Below are positions 17,546-27,382 of a DNA stretch of 64,000 nt, piece after piece. A program made the position numbers and the translations under genes. Source of the DNA: Bacteroidia bacterium (GTDB lineage Bacteria; Bacteroidota; Bacteroidia; Chitinophagales; Chitinophagaceae). Under the pieces are notes generated by a model. The model was not told the origin of the DNA. It made no database searches and worked only from the letters and a program-made list of their open reading frames with translations. The DNA is taken from contig JAUICZ010000001.1 in NCBI GenBank assembly GCA_030429205.1, forward strand, positions 920,806 through 984,805. The letters are read 5' to 3'. How positions within the stretch are numbered: position 1 is the stretch's first letter; each line of letters starts with the position of its first letter.

Positions 17546-18574
17546 ATGGAGTTGTATATAAATAGTGCGGGCATCATCAGTGCCGCCGGTAATAATATCG
17601 GTGAAGGATATTTGAGTACACACGATTATAATACAACGGCGTTATACAGTGCAGATGCAGATTATAAAGCGTATATACCTGTAATGCAGTTGCGACGTAT
17701 GAGCAAAGCTGTACGTATGGGGGTGGTCGCATCAAAAGTTGCTATGCAAAAAGCAGGTGTCGCAAAGCCTGATGCGATTACGGTTGGTACTGCATATGGT
17801 TGTTTACAAGATACAGAGCGTTTTTTAGATAAAATGGTCAATCAGGATGAACAGATGCTGACACCAACAGCATTCATTCAATCGACGCATAATACAGTCA
17901 GCGGGCAAATTGCATTACTATCGAAATGTAATGGACACAACCTGACTTTTGTGCACAAGGGCCATTCTTTTGAACATGCACTGATAGATGCACAGATGTA
18001 TTTGGAAGACAATAATAGTGGGGGTGTACTTGTTGGGGGAATTGATGAATTAACAGAAAATAGTATTAACGCACTACAGCTTGGAGGTGTTGGGACAAAT
18101 GAAAGCCTGAGTACTGAAAATGTAATACGAGGAGGAAATAAGGGTGCTGTAATAGGAGAGGGGGCAGCATTTTTTTATATAACAAAGCAGCCGGTTGCTG
18201 ACAAGTATATTAAGATAAACGCGTTAAATATTTTTAAGTCAACTGATGAAAGTAAGGCTGTAGATAGAATAAAGAGTTTCGTTAATGCCTTAACTGATAT
18301 AGATACTGTACTATTAGGAGACAATGGAGGTAACAGTAGTAGTCTTTTATATAATAAACTAGTTGAGTCAGCTTTTCCCAATATTGCTACGGCTAAGTTT
18401 AAACACTTGTGCGGAGAGTTCCCAACCGCAAGTTCTTTTGCACTAGGTATGTTGTCTCAATATGTAGAAATCGGGGAAATGCCAATTGAGCTTAATGCAC
18501 CTGCAAAGCATATAGTGCTCATTAATAATTTTAAACAATATTATAGTTGCTGGGGGCTGGAGTTATCCGTATAG
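17546..18574 (+). CDS. Ketosynthase-like protein without active site (chain-length-factor-like)
   Basis: I chose the ATG at 17546, 2 nt after the upstream stop; a longer frame reaches back into the previous gene. The 342-residue product keeps the thiolase fold (LYINSAGIISAAGN at the start, VGTAYGCLQDTERFL, TPTAFIQSTHNTVSGQIAL, GGVLVGGIDELTENS). It lacks the catalytic triad. The Cys region reads FVHKGHSFEHAL, the first His region LLGDNGGNSSS, and the Lys/His loop FKHLCGEFPTAS. It is probably a non-catalytic partner of the upstream ketosynthase. Its end overlaps the convergent reductase gene by 12 nt. Confidence 0.75.
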   Translation: MELYINSAGIISAAGNNIGEGYLSTHDYNTTALYSADADYKAYIPVMQLRRMSKAVRMGVVASKVAMQKAGVAKPDAITVGTAYGCLQDTERFLDKMVNQDEQMLTPTAFIQSTHNTVSGQIALLSKCNGHNLTFVHKGHSFEHALIDAQMYLEDNNSGGVLVGGIDELTENSINALQLGGVGTNESLSTENVIRGGNKGAVIGEGAAFFYITKQPVADKYIKINALNIFKSTDESKAVDRIKSFVNALTDIDTVLLGDNGGNSSSLLYNKLVESAFPNIATAKFKHLCGEFPTASSFALGMLSQYVEIGEMPIELNAPAKHIVLINNFKQYYSCWGLELSV

Positions 18575-19279
18575 TTCTAAGTGAATAGCACTCTTATCAA
18601 AACCCATATCTAAAATGCGCTGTTTGGCTTCATCTACCATTACCTTCCAGCCGCATAACATAAATTTTGCATTAGGTTTGTCTTTTGCTAATTGTTCATA
18701 GACAGGATGTACATATCCCGTTCTGCCAAACCATTTTTCTCTGGATAAAGTAGGATGATATTGAAATTTTTCCATCTGTTCATCCAGCGTTTTCAATTCA
18801 TCATAATATAGCAGGTCTTCTTTAGTGCGTGTGCCAAATATGAGGTAAATATTATTGTGCGGCTTTAAGTTTTTCTTGATGTAATTTATCATGCTTCTGA
18901 AAGGTGCAATTCCTGTACCTGTACATATCATAAAAAGATCCTCAGGCATCTCGTCTGGCAATACAAAAACACCCTGAGGGCCTCTTAATAGTAATTCTGA
19001 ACCAACTTCTATATTGCTGAAGATATAATCTGTGCCCAGACCTCCATCCATATATACTATTACCAGCTCTATAATATTCGAACCGTTGGGCATAGATGCA
19101 ATACTGTAACTTCGCCAACGTTTGTTACGTTTTTCGTGTATTGGCAAATCAAGTGTTACAAACTGCCCAGGCTTAAAGTCGAAACTTTCTGCTTCAGGTA
19201 ACTCTATCCAATAACGCCGGGTACCGGGCGTTGCCTGCTCTATTTTCTTTACTACTGCCTTTTGCCATTTTGGAAGCAT
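18563..19279 (-). CDS. Ferredoxin-NADP reductase-type oxidoreductase
   Basis: The 238-residue protein has only the FAD and NAD(P) domains of the ferredoxin-NADP reductase family. FKPGQFVTLDLP and RSYSIAS form the flavin site, LLRGPQGVF the domain junction, and MICTGTGIAPFRSMI the nucleotide-binding loop. It has no iron-sulfur domain, so it is not PaaE. It probably passes electrons from NAD(P)H to ferredoxin or flavodoxin. It is convergent with, and overlaps, the ketosynthase-like gene, and need not belong to that pathway. Confidence 0.88.
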   Translation of the reverse strand: MLPKWQKAVVKKIEQATPGTRRYWIELPEAESFDFKPGQFVTLDLPIHEKRNKRWRSYSIASMPNGSNIIELVIVYMDGGLGTDYIFSNIEVGSELLLRGPQGVFVLPDEMPEDLFMICTGTGIAPFRSMINYIKKNLKPHNNIYLIFGTRTKEDLLYYDELKTLDEQMEKFQYHPTLSREKWFGRTGYVHPVYEQLAKDKPNAKFMLCGWKVMVDEAKQRILDMGFDKSAIHLELYG

Positions 19280-19319
19280 AGAATAAAGTTAAACAATAAA
19301 TATTTTGTGCTGAAGGAGT

Positions 19320-20054
19320 TTATTTTTTGATGAGGCTCTTATTTATTTGTGGTAGCCCTGCAGTATCTATATGTTTAACCCACTCTTTGTGATTATAGAG
19401 TATCCACATTTTTATTTCAAGTTCGGATGCTGCCCTTGCATAATCATAAGGCATAGGGTACGCACTCATAAAATAGCCAACGCTATCTCCTGTCATACCC
19501 GTCATCTCTTCCACTAGCTGAGGGGTATAGCGTGTATCCACAAACTTTTCTTCTTCCCATTTCACAAAGTTTTTTTGAAATTTGAAAAGCTGTTTGCTGC
19601 GTTTATTGAACTTTTCTGCAACAAAAGAGAATGGGCTTGATACCGGACTGCTTTTTTGTCTGGTTAATGCACCTCTGTATGTTTTTACTTTATTTATCGA
19701 GTCTTTTTGGTAGGGTGTATAGTCAGGGGTGAGTATTATCTCTTGCAATTGATAGCTAACACTTTCCATTTCAATATCTTTCGTATATGCTCCAACACTT
19801 ATCGGCATCATATATTGCTCTGCTCTGTAACCTATGTACGAAAATGCTATTTTTTGTCCAGCAGTCACCTCAATGTAATAATATCCTTGTTCATTAGTAT
19901 ATGTAACTTTTTGCGTAGTCAGGTTAATTACAGAGACAGGGTACAATGGCTGTTTGGTGAGCTTATCTCGCACTTGCCCTTTTAGTGTTTGTGCAACTGA
20001 GTTTTGTGCTACAAGACATAGTAATATGATAGATATATACTTCAAGTACGACAA
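19320..20054 (-). CDS. Carboxypeptidase-regulatory-like domain protein, exported
   Basis: The 244-residue protein has a signal peptide (MSYLKYISIILLCLVAQNSVA, cleavage probably before QTLKG). A CarboxypepD_reg-like beta-sandwich follows (LKGQVRDKLTKQPLYPVSVINLTTQKVTYTNEQGYYYI...FSYIGY), as found at the N-termini of SusC-type receptors. The C-terminal half is helical, charged and unassigned. There is no barrel, so it is likely a periplasmic or surface-attached protein of unknown role. It is 40 nt downstream of the reductase gene. Confidence 0.8.
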   Translation of the reverse strand: MSYLKYISIILLCLVAQNSVAQTLKGQVRDKLTKQPLYPVSVINLTTQKVTYTNEQGYYYIEVTAGQKIAFSYIGYRAEQYMMPISVGAYTKDIEMESVSYQLQEIILTPDYTPYQKDSINKVKTYRGALTRQKSSPVSSPFSFVAEKFNKRSKQLFKFQKNFVKWEEEKFVDTRYTPQLVEEMTGMTGDSVGYFMSAYPMPYDYARAASELEIKMWILYNHKEWVKHIDTAGLPQINKSLIKK

Positions 20055-20181
20055 ATGTATATTAGAACTACGCTTTAATGAATGGTTATGAGTGCTTTTT
20101 GCAATACTTTAAGAACTTAAGCAGCATTAGCATTGATTAATAAGATGTTTACTTTTACTTTGTTGTTTAAAATTAATATTT

Positions 20182-21372
20182 ATGTCCAGTCCAGCATTTT
20201 ACAAAAGATTACAAGATGAGCTAGCTGAAATTGAAGCAGCAGGGTTATATAAAAATGAACGTTTCATAGAGTCTGAGCAAGGTGCAGAGATTACTGTGAA
20301 TGGCAAAAAAGTATTGAATTTTTGTGCTAATAACTATTTAGGCCTGTCGTCGCATGCCAAAGTGGTAGAAGCCGCACATAAAACAATCGATAGCCATGGC
20401 TACGGTATGAGTTCTGTTCGTTTCATTTGTGGTACACAGGATATTCATAAAGAGTTAGAGAGTAAGCTGTCTGAGTTTGTAGGTGCTGAAGATACTATAT
20501 TGTATGTTGCGTGTTTTGATGCAAACGGTGGAGTGTTTGAGCCGTTATTAAATGCGGAAGACGCTATCATTTCAGATGAACTGAATCATGCATCAATTAT
20601 TGATGGAGTTCGTTTATGTAAAGCTCAGCGTGCTCGTTATAAGCACAATGATATGGCTGACTTGGAGGAGCAACTAAAATCACTTTCAGGCGCACGTACA
20701 CGTTTGATTGTTACAGATTCTGTTTTCTCTATGGATGGCACTATAGCACAGCTTGATAAAATATGCGATCTGGCTGATAAGTATGATGCTTTAGTAATGA
20801 TAGATGAAAGTCACTCTTCTGGTTTCATGGGTAAAACAGGTCGTGGTGTACACGAATTAAAAGGTGTGATGGACAGAATAGATATCATTACAAGTACTTT
20901 AGGCAAGGCATTGGGTGGAGCGTCCGGAGGTTTTACCAGTGGTAAAAAGGAGATCATAGATATGTTGCGTCAAAGAAGCCGTCCGTATTTATTCTCAAAT
21001 ACCGTTGCGCCATCAGTGGTAGGAGCTACTATTGCTGTACTGGACATGTTGAATGAGACCACTGAACTGCGCGACAAGCTTGAGTCTAATACACAGTACT
21101 TCCGCGAGCAAATGACGGCTGCAGGTTTTGATATTAAGCCGGGTACACACCCAATAGCTCCAATTATGCTGTACGATGCTGTACTGGCTCAAAAAATGGC
21201 TGCACAGTTATTAGAAGAAAGTATTTATGTAATTGGATTCTTCTATCCGGTTGTACCTAAAGGGCAGGCACGTATCAGAGTGCAAATTTCTGCTGCACAT
21301 AGCAAGGAGCATTTAGATAAAGCAATTTCTGCCTTTACCAAAGTTGGTAAAGAGCTAGGTGCTATTAAGTAA
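20182..21372 (+). CDS. kbl: Glycine C-acetyltransferase (2-amino-3-ketobutyrate CoA ligase)
   Basis: This PLP enzyme joins glycine and acetyl-CoA, or in reverse completes threonine breakdown. The 396-residue product fits Kbl closely ([45 protein letters not shown]). The PLP lysine is K242 in [13 protein letters not shown]. Serine palmitoyltransferase and BioF belong to the same fold family, but the CGTQDIHK and HPIAPIML segments favour Kbl. No threonine dehydrogenase gene is adjacent. A terminator follows. Confidence 0.93.
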   Translation: MSSPAFYKRLQDELAEIEAAGLYKNERFIESEQGAEITVNGKKVLNFCANNYLGLSSHAKVVEAAHKTIDSHGYGMSSVRFICGTQDIHKELESKLSEFVGAEDTILYVACFDANGGVFEPLLNAEDAIISDELNHASIIDGVRLCKAQRARYKHNDMADLEEQLKSLSGARTRLIVTDSVFSMDGTIAQLDKICDLADKYDALVMIDESHSSGFMGKTGRGVHELKGVMDRIDIITSTLGKALGGASGGFTSGKKEIIDMLRQRSRPYLFSNTVAPSVVGATIAVLDMLNETTELRDKLESNTQYFREQMTAAGFDIKPGTHPIAPIMLYDAVLAQKMAAQLLEESIYVIGFFYPVVPKGQARIRVQISAAHSKEHLDKAISAFTKVGKELGAIK

Positions 21373-21393
21373 ATAATGCAACATAGTAATATA

Positions 21394-21423
21394 AATAATG
21401 CCCCGAAGAATCGGGGCATTATT
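21394..21423 (+). terminator. Intrinsic terminator after kbl
   Basis: Arms AATAATGCCCCGA and TCGGGGCATTATT close on an AGAA loop, followed by T-rich sequence. It lies between kbl and the convergent RND gene and can act in both directions. Confidence 0.8.
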
Positions 21424-21452
21424 TTCTTATGTCGATATGCGTGTATAAAACT

Positions 21453-24400
21453 CTAATCTGCTAAGGCTGTGTTCATCTTTTCTTTTCTCCTCTTCACCCA
21501 AGCTTTGAACTTAAAACTCAGCAACATTAATACAGGTACAAGAATTAGTGTTAAGAATGTTGCAAACATCAATCCATATATCATAGACCAAGCAAGTGGG
21601 CCCCAGAAGGCAACATTATCACCACCCAAGTACATATGAGGGTTCAACTCGCTGAATAATGTTGCAAAGTCCATATTTAGGCCTATACCTAATGGTATTA
21701 GTCCCAGTGTTGTTGAGATGGCTGTAAGTAGTACCGGTGTCATACGAGTACGCCCTGCTTCAACAATTGCATCATAAGGTGTCATACCTTCTTTCAACAT
21801 CAAGTCTATAAACTCTACCAGAAGTATACCGTTACGAACAACTATACCAGCCAGTGCGACTACACCTACGCCTGTCATCACAATTGAGACGTCATTACCA
21901 AAGATGGCAAGCCCAAGTAATACACCAATCACACTGAATATGATCTCGCTCATTATTATTACTGTACGGCTGAATGAGTTGAACTGCATGACCAGTATAA
22001 GGAAGATCAACATCATGGCAACACCCATCGCACTACCTAAAAAGCTCATGGTCTCCATTTGCTCTTCTTGTTGTCCTCCCATTCTGATGTTCACACCCGG
22101 TGGAGCTTTGAATTGTTTTAGTTCAGCTTCAACAGATTGTAGGACAGCATTTAGATCATAACCAACTAATAAATTCGACTGGAGATTAATGATTCGTTTC
22201 AAATCTTTACGCTTAATACCTCCGTAAGTTTTACCATATTCTATATCTGCAAATGCACTGATCGGTACTTCGCGTACAATACCACCCATACCCATATCAC
22301 GGAACTGTAACGGCATGTTGCGTACGGCATCTATATTCTCGCGTTGTTCTTTCTTTACACGAAGGGTTATCGGGTAATCATCATTCGCATCACGGAAGCG
22401 TGATATTTCTTTACCAAACACTGCTGTACGTAATGCGCCAACTACCTGTCCTGTAGAGATGCTCTCTTTATTCATACGTTCGCGATTGATATCAAATACC
22501 AGCTCCGGTTTGTCAGATTGGAAATCACTCAATAGCTTTTCAACACCTGCAATACGTTTTTTATCAAGATACTTTTTCAGCCTTTCAGATGTAGCTACTA
22601 ATGTATCTAAGTTGTCGCCGGTTATCTCAATAACTATTGGCTTGGATACCGGAGGTCCTCCGTTTTCCTGATCAACAACTACCTGGGCTCCAGGTACTGC
22701 TTGTACAGCTTCTCTTATTTTCTGCAAATACTCACTTGTCGATGCACCATCCCTTTCAGAAAACTCTACAAATGCTACCTCAATACGTCCTTTGTTAGGG
22801 AAGTTTCCTATCTCATTAGAAGTTGGGTCAACAGCCCCTACAGTAACATTTGATATTACTGACTTGACTATTGGGTTTGTTTTATCTTCTTTATAGTCAA
22901 TGCCTAAAACATCATTAACAATGTCTTCTAGTTCCAATAACCTTTTGTTGGTATATGCCTGATCAGTACCAACTGGCATGGTCAGGTAAACATATACAAA
23001 GTTTGGCTCTGCTTTAGGGAAGAAGTCTACTTTAGGCCCGCGTAAGTTGATGCCTACAATAGCAGCAACTACTAATGCTAAAGTTAATACTATAGTTAGC
23101 CATGGACGATTTAGTGAGCGTTTCAGCCAACGTGTGTAAAAATCCCTGAAAGTTGGCCATGTCTTAGTCTGGAACTTATCGATGATTTTATTTAATACAA
23201 AGCGTTGGAATAATGTGATCAAGTATAAAAAGACAACAAAATTGGCAATAGCCCATTGCTGAGAAAGGTAAAATATAGCAGCTACAGCTAAGAACAGAAT
23301 ACCTGTTACTTTTTGGCGTTTATTAAAGCGTGCTTCTCCTGAACCTTCTTTACGTGGCTTCATAAAATCAACCGCAAAAACGGGGTTGATGATATATGCC
23401 ACAAATAATGAAGCCAATAATGTAATGATCAATGTGTATGGTAAGAACTTCATGAACTCACCGATTAACCCATCCCAGAAAGCCAATGGTATAAACGGCA
23501 TCAGGGTAGTAGCAGTACCTGATAGTACAGGTAAGAACACTTCTCCAGTTGCCATTTTTGCAGCCCGCTTAATTGGTACTTTACCATTATCATATAAGCG
23601 GTGGGTGTTTTCTATCACCACAATAGCGTCATCTACCACTATACCCAAGGCGAGCAGGAAGGAGAAGAGCACTACCATATTCATTGTGATACCTAACCCC
23701 GGCATTACCAAGAAAGCAACTGCACAAGAAAGTGGTACAGACATGGCTACGAACAATGCATTTGTTGTACCCATGAAGAACATCAATACGATTGTTACCA
23801 ATACGAACCCAATAATAATAGTGTTGATCAGATCATGCAGTGTTGTTCTTGTTTGGTCAGATTGGTCACCAGTAATTACTATTTCCAAGTCTTTAGGTAG
23901 TGAGCTTTTCTGCATCTCCATGATTACGTTCTGAATATTATCAGATGCATCGATCAGGTTCTCGCCTTTGGCCTTAATGATCTGTAGGGTAATTACATTA
24001 TTACCATTCAAACGTGCATAGCTCTCTTGTTCTTCAAAACCATCTTTAACTTCAGCTAAGTCTTTCAGGTATAAAGGTTTGCCATACTCATTTTTAACAA
24101 TGATGTTTCCTATCTCATTGGCAGATTTGAACTCATTGCGAATAGTCAGTATTCTCTTTTTATTGTTCATGCTTACATGTCCCGGGGTAGATGACATGTT
24201 TTCATATGCTACCGCATTCTCAATATTTTGAAAAGAAAATCCTGCTGCAGCTAGTTTATACATGTCTACATTTATCTGAATTTCTCTTTCCAAAGCACCG
24301 ACCATTTTCGCTTCTTTGATTTCTCTCAGCTCTTCTATCTTATCCTGAAGGTCGTCCGCGTATTCCTTCAACCTGTTAAGGTCGTAGTTGCCTGAAATGT

Positions 24401-24848
24401 TGACGTTCATGATCGGAAACTCAGAGAAATCAATATCCATTACCTCAGGCTCATTAGGTAAGTTCTGTGGTAAGTCAACACGTGCTTTATCAACGGCATC
24501 TTTTACGTCCCGTTTTGCGGTAGGTACATCAATATCTGTATTGAACTCAACAGTTACGATTGAGAAGTCCTGAAATGAATTACTGGTTACCTTCTTGACT
24601 CCTGAAAGGCTTTTTACTTCTTTTTCAATTGGTTTAGTTACTAAATTCTCCATATTTTCAGGAGAGGAACCTGGGTAGAATGTTTGCACAACGATCTGTG
24701 CCATTTTTATCTCAGGGAATTGCTCTTTCGGCATGCTGAGATAGCTCATTAAACCTGCAAGGGTGATGAGTACCGTGAATATATATATAGCAGTACGGTT
24801 GTCAATCGACCAACTCGATGGTTTAAACTCTTTGAATTTATCTTTCAT
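21453..24848 (-). CDS. RND efflux transporter permease (AcrB-like)
   Basis: This 1131-residue inner-membrane pump uses the proton gradient to export substrates through the TolC-like protein encoded upstream. It shows the RND layout: an N-terminal membrane helix, a large periplasmic loop, six helices, a second loop and six more helices. The proton-relay pair D406-D407 lies in GIVVDDAIVVIENTHRLYD, and GRTRMTPVLLTAISTTLGLIPL is present in the second half. It is longer than E. coli AcrB because of extra residues around the central helices (about 500-570). It is the last gene of the four-gene TetR operon. Substrates are unknown. Confidence 0.94.
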   Translation of the reverse strand: MKDKFKEFKPSSWSIDNRTAIYIFTVLITLAGLMSYLSMPKEQFPEIKMAQIVVQTFYPGSSPENMENLVTKPIEKEVKSLSGVKKVTSNSFQDFSIVTVEFNTDIDVPTAKRDVKDAVDKARVDLPQNLPNEPEVMDIDFSEFPIMNVNISGNYDLNRLKEYADDLQDKIEELREIKEAKMVGALEREIQINVDMYKLAAAGFSFQNIENAVAYENMSSTPGHVSMNNKKRILTIRNEFKSANEIGNIIVKNEYGKPLYLKDLAEVKDGFEEQESYARLNGNNVITLQIIKAKGENLIDASDNIQNVIMEMQKSSLPKDLEIVITGDQSDQTRTTLHDLINTIIIGFVLVTIVLMFFMGTTNALFVAMSVPLSCAVAFLVMPGLGITMNMVVLFSFLLALGIVVDDAIVVIENTHRLYDNGKVPIKRAAKMATGEVFLPVLSGTATTLMPFIPLAFWDGLIGEFMKFLPYTLIITLLASLFVAYIINPVFAVDFMKPRKEGSGEARFNKRQKVTGILFLAVAAIFYLSQQWAIANFVVFLYLITLFQRFVLNKIIDKFQTKTWPTFRDFYTRWLKRSLNRPWLTIVLTLALVVAAIVGINLRGPKVDFFPKAEPNFVYVYLTMPVGTDQAYTNKRLLELEDIVNDVLGIDYKEDKTNPIVKSVISNVTVGAVDPTSNEIGNFPNKGRIEVAFVEFSERDGASTSEYLQKIREAVQAVPGAQVVVDQENGGPPVSKPIVIEITGDNLDTLVATSERLKKYLDKKRIAGVEKLLSDFQSDKPELVFDINRERMNKESISTGQVVGALRTAVFGKEISRFRDANDDYPITLRVKKEQRENIDAVRNMPLQFRDMGMGGIVREVPISAFADIEYGKTYGGIKRKDLKRIINLQSNLLVGYDLNAVLQSVEAELKQFKAPPGVNIRMGGQQEEQMETMSFLGSAMGVAMMLIFLILVMQFNSFSRTVIIMSEIIFSVIGVLLGLAIFGNDVSIVMTGVGVVALAGIVVRNGILLVEFIDLMLKEGMTPYDAIVEAGRTRMTPVLLTAISTTLGLIPLGIGLNMDFATLFSELNPHMYLGGDNVAFWGPLAWSMIYGLMFATFLTLILVPVLMLLSFKFKAWVKRRKEKMNTALAD

Positions 24849-24886
24849 CAGTGTCTTTTTTCTGATAGTATTGTTCTAAAAGTGTT

Positions 24887-25993
24887 TTATAGTATTTCTA
24901 CGGCTCTTCCGTTATCTACTTCCGCATAGCCTTCAATAATCACCTCGTCTCCTGCAGATAAGCCTTCTTTTACTTCTGCATTACCATTAGCTATTCGGCC
25001 TGTTTTTACAACTATAGACATTGCTTTCCCGTCTCTGACAACATATACCATTTCACCATTAGCAGTATTTTGTATTGCTGCAACAGGTATCGTTAATGCT
25101 TCGTCATTTTTGTAGCTTAGTATCTTCATTTTACAAGACATGTTCGGGCGAACGTCGTTCCTGCTGCCTAACCATACTTCTACATTAAATGCTCGGGATA
25201 TTTCGTCAACAGATTGAGATACATAGCTTAGCTTCTTCTCAAGAGTAACACCTGTCTCTGAGAACTCAAGTATTACAGGGTCTCCTGTTTGTACTTTGCC
25301 TATGTAGTTCTCTCCAAGTGTTGTCTGTACTTTTAGTTTAGACATACTTACAACACGTATGCCTCTCATGCCCGGGCCGGTGGCATCTCCTACTTTTACA
25401 CTAACAGCATCTACAGTACCGGAAATGGGTGCTATGATGCGGTACATGTTTCTTTGTGCCTGTAATGCTTCATATTGTTTTTGAGCGCTTTCATAATTGG
25501 CTTTTGCCTCCAGTACTTTTATTTCAGAGCCAATATTCTCTTGCCACAATCTTGATAGCTTATCGTAGTATTGTTTTGCTAGTGTCAGTTGAGCTTCTTG
25601 TGCTTTCACTTGTTGTTCAACAGAAGCAGCATCTAGCGTAGCTAGTGTTTGGCCCTTACTTACTTTTTGGCCACTTTTTACATGTACTGCGCTAATAACA
25701 CCCGGAGCTTGAGGTGTAGCCAATACGTTTTCATCACCACTTACGGCAGCTTGTACATCTATGTATGATTTGAAATCTTCTGGTTGTAGTTTTTTGATAG
25801 ATACCGGTACAGCCTCTTCAGGGTTGTCTTTTAGTATTTGAGCTTCCAGTTTGGCAATCTTTTTGTCCAATTCCGAACGCACTCCTTTCAAGCTGTCTAG
25901 CTGTGCAGGTGTATTGTTAGTATTGTCTGCATTTCCACCGCCGCAAGAAGCTAATGCGACTGTTGCAGCTAATATGATAATTGAGCGTTTCAT
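24887..25993 (-). CDS. RND efflux periplasmic adaptor (MFP) lipoprotein
   Basis: The 368-residue adaptor has a lipoprotein signal (MKRSIIILAATVALASC, Cys17). A short coiled coil near residues 35-58 follows, then the biotinyl-lipoyl half-motif GVISAVHVKSGQKVSKGQTLATLDA. The helical hairpin spans about 115-160, and the second lipoyl half is APISGTVDAVSVKVGDATGPG. Beta-barrel and membrane-proximal domains complete it. It links the RND pump to the outer-membrane channel. It lies between the tolC-like and RND genes. Confidence 0.93.
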   Translation of the reverse strand: MKRSIIILAATVALASCGGGNADNTNNTPAQLDSLKGVRSELDKKIAKLEAQILKDNPEEAVPVSIKKLQPEDFKSYIDVQAAVSGDENVLATPQAPGVISAVHVKSGQKVSKGQTLATLDAASVEQQVKAQEAQLTLAKQYYDKLSRLWQENIGSEIKVLEAKANYESAQKQYEALQAQRNMYRIIAPISGTVDAVSVKVGDATGPGMRGIRVVSMSKLKVQTTLGENYIGKVQTGDPVILEFSETGVTLEKKLSYVSQSVDEISRAFNVEVWLGSRNDVRPNMSCKMKILSYKNDEALTIPVAAIQNTANGEMVYVVRDGKAMSIVVKTGRIANGNAEVKEGLSAGDEVIIEGYAEVDNGRAVEIL

Positions 25994-26035
25994 GCTATAT
26001 ATTTTATATCGTTTAGTATTATGTGAGATTTGATG

Positions 26036-27382
26036 TTATTTAAAATTTCCCATTGCTTTTAGCAAATCAGCTTCTGCATTTATTACTTCGAGCATGGCAT
26101 TGAAATAGTTAGTTTGAGCACTAAGCATATCCCCCTGTGCTTGCGATACCTCAAAGCTTGTAGCTAATCCGGCATCATACTTCTTGCGAACTACATCTAA
26201 AACTTCTTTTGATAAAGAATAGTTTCTGTTTTCGTTCTCCAACGTGTATATCGCATTTTTTAAGGTTGTTTTACCTTGTGTCACCTGCAGGTCTATACCT
26301 CGTTTAAGATCGTCTATGCTATTCTTTGTTTTTTGAATGCTAATCTTAGCTTGTTTTACCCTGCTTCTTCTTTGCCAACCATCAAATATTGGAATGTTCA
26401 ATTGCAAGCCTACCAAAGAGTAGAAGATGTATTGTTTATCAAGTAGATCGTCGAACGTATTTGTTTGATATGTGTACGCTGCCGTGCCAAATGCTCCTAA
26501 AGATGGCAAGCCGGACAACCTGTGCCTTTTAAGGTCATACTGATTCAAATTAAGTTGAGATTGCAGTAGCATAAACTCTGTGCGGTTGTTATAACTGTTG
26601 TCAGCTAATAACAAGTTCTTAGATCCATCAATCTCATCTTGCACGTTTTTGTCTGTCAGTTCAATACTAATATCCATATCTAAGCCTAACTGATACTTAA
26701 GCATCTGTTTAGTAACACTGATCAGTTTCGCAACTTGAATACTGTCTGATACAATATTATTAATAGAAACTTGAGCTCTATCTGCATCCAGCTTTTCTAC
26801 CAGGCCATTCTCATACATGGCCTTCGTTTCTTTTCCAAGGTTACGTATTACGCCTGCAGTTTCTTTCAATGTTTGAAATTGCTTTTCTGCTACTACAATA
26901 GCGAAATATGCCTTCTGCACATTGTACCTTATTTCCTCTTCAGTAAGCTGAGCTTGTTGATCATACAGTTTCAGTAATGCTTTACGTGCCTGCAAGGCTA
27001 CCATCACACTGCCGTCAAATAGCACTTGCGATGCTGTAGCAGATGCGGTTGCTGAATGCTTCGGAGTAAAGGGAACTGCTATAAATGTTCCTGAAGGTCC
27101 TCCAACAAACTCAGCAGGTACGAATGATTGTACCGGATTAAGGTAATCGTTGTATTCGCCTTTTGCGCTTATTTGCGGAAAAGCAATACCGGTTACCTCT
27201 GCGTTTATAGCTTTTTGGTTTTCTCTGTCCAGACGTGCATTTTTTGCCTGTACATTATTTTTTACTGCCAGATCCATTGCCTCATTCAGGCTTATTGCCA
27301 ATGGCGCATCACCATTTTGTGCATTGGCGATTGCCGGTATGAGCAATGTAATCACTAGTGTGTGGTTGAGTAGTCGTCTCAT
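26036..27382 (-). CDS. TolC-family outer membrane channel
   Basis: The 448-residue protein has a signal peptide (MRRLLNHTLVITLLIPAIANA) and two repeats of the outer-membrane efflux domain. Each has long helices and typical TolC sequence (LNEAMDLAVKNNVQAKNARLD; VGLQLNIPIFDGWQRRSRVKQA). It forms the exit duct of the RND pump encoded downstream. Its ATG overlaps the TGA of the tetR gene in an ATGA junction, which marks translational coupling. Confidence 0.93.
   Translation of the reverse strand: MRRLLNHTLVITLLIPAIANAQNGDAPLAISLNEAMDLAVKNNVQAKNARLDRENQKAINAEVTGIAFPQISAKGEYNDYLNPVQSFVPAEFVGGPSGTFIAVPFTPKHSATASATASQVLFDGSVMVALQARKALLKLYDQQAQLTEEEIRYNVQKAYFAIVVAEKQFQTLKETAGVIRNLGKETKAMYENGLVEKLDADRAQVSINNIVSDSIQVAKLISVTKQMLKYQLGLDMDISIELTDKNVQDEIDGSKNLLLADNSYNNRTEFMLLQSQLNLNQYDLKRHRLSGLPSLGAFGTAAYTYQTNTFDDLLDKQYIFYSLVGLQLNIPIFDGWQRRSRVKQAKISIQKTKNSIDDLKRGIDLQVTQGKTTLKNAIYTLENENRNYSLSKEVLDVVRKKYDAGLATSFEVSQAQGDMLSAQTNYFNAMLEVINAEADLLKAMGNFK

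Noticed and set aside
18563-19279. Could this reductase be the missing PaaE of the phenylacetate system?
   Set aside because: It is 238 residues long with FAD and NAD domains only. PaaE needs an additional plant-type 2Fe-2S domain and is about 350 residues.
20182-21372. Serine palmitoyltransferase instead of Kbl
   Set aside because: The whole protein follows glycine C-acetyltransferase in landmarks and length. No sphingolipid genes are near.
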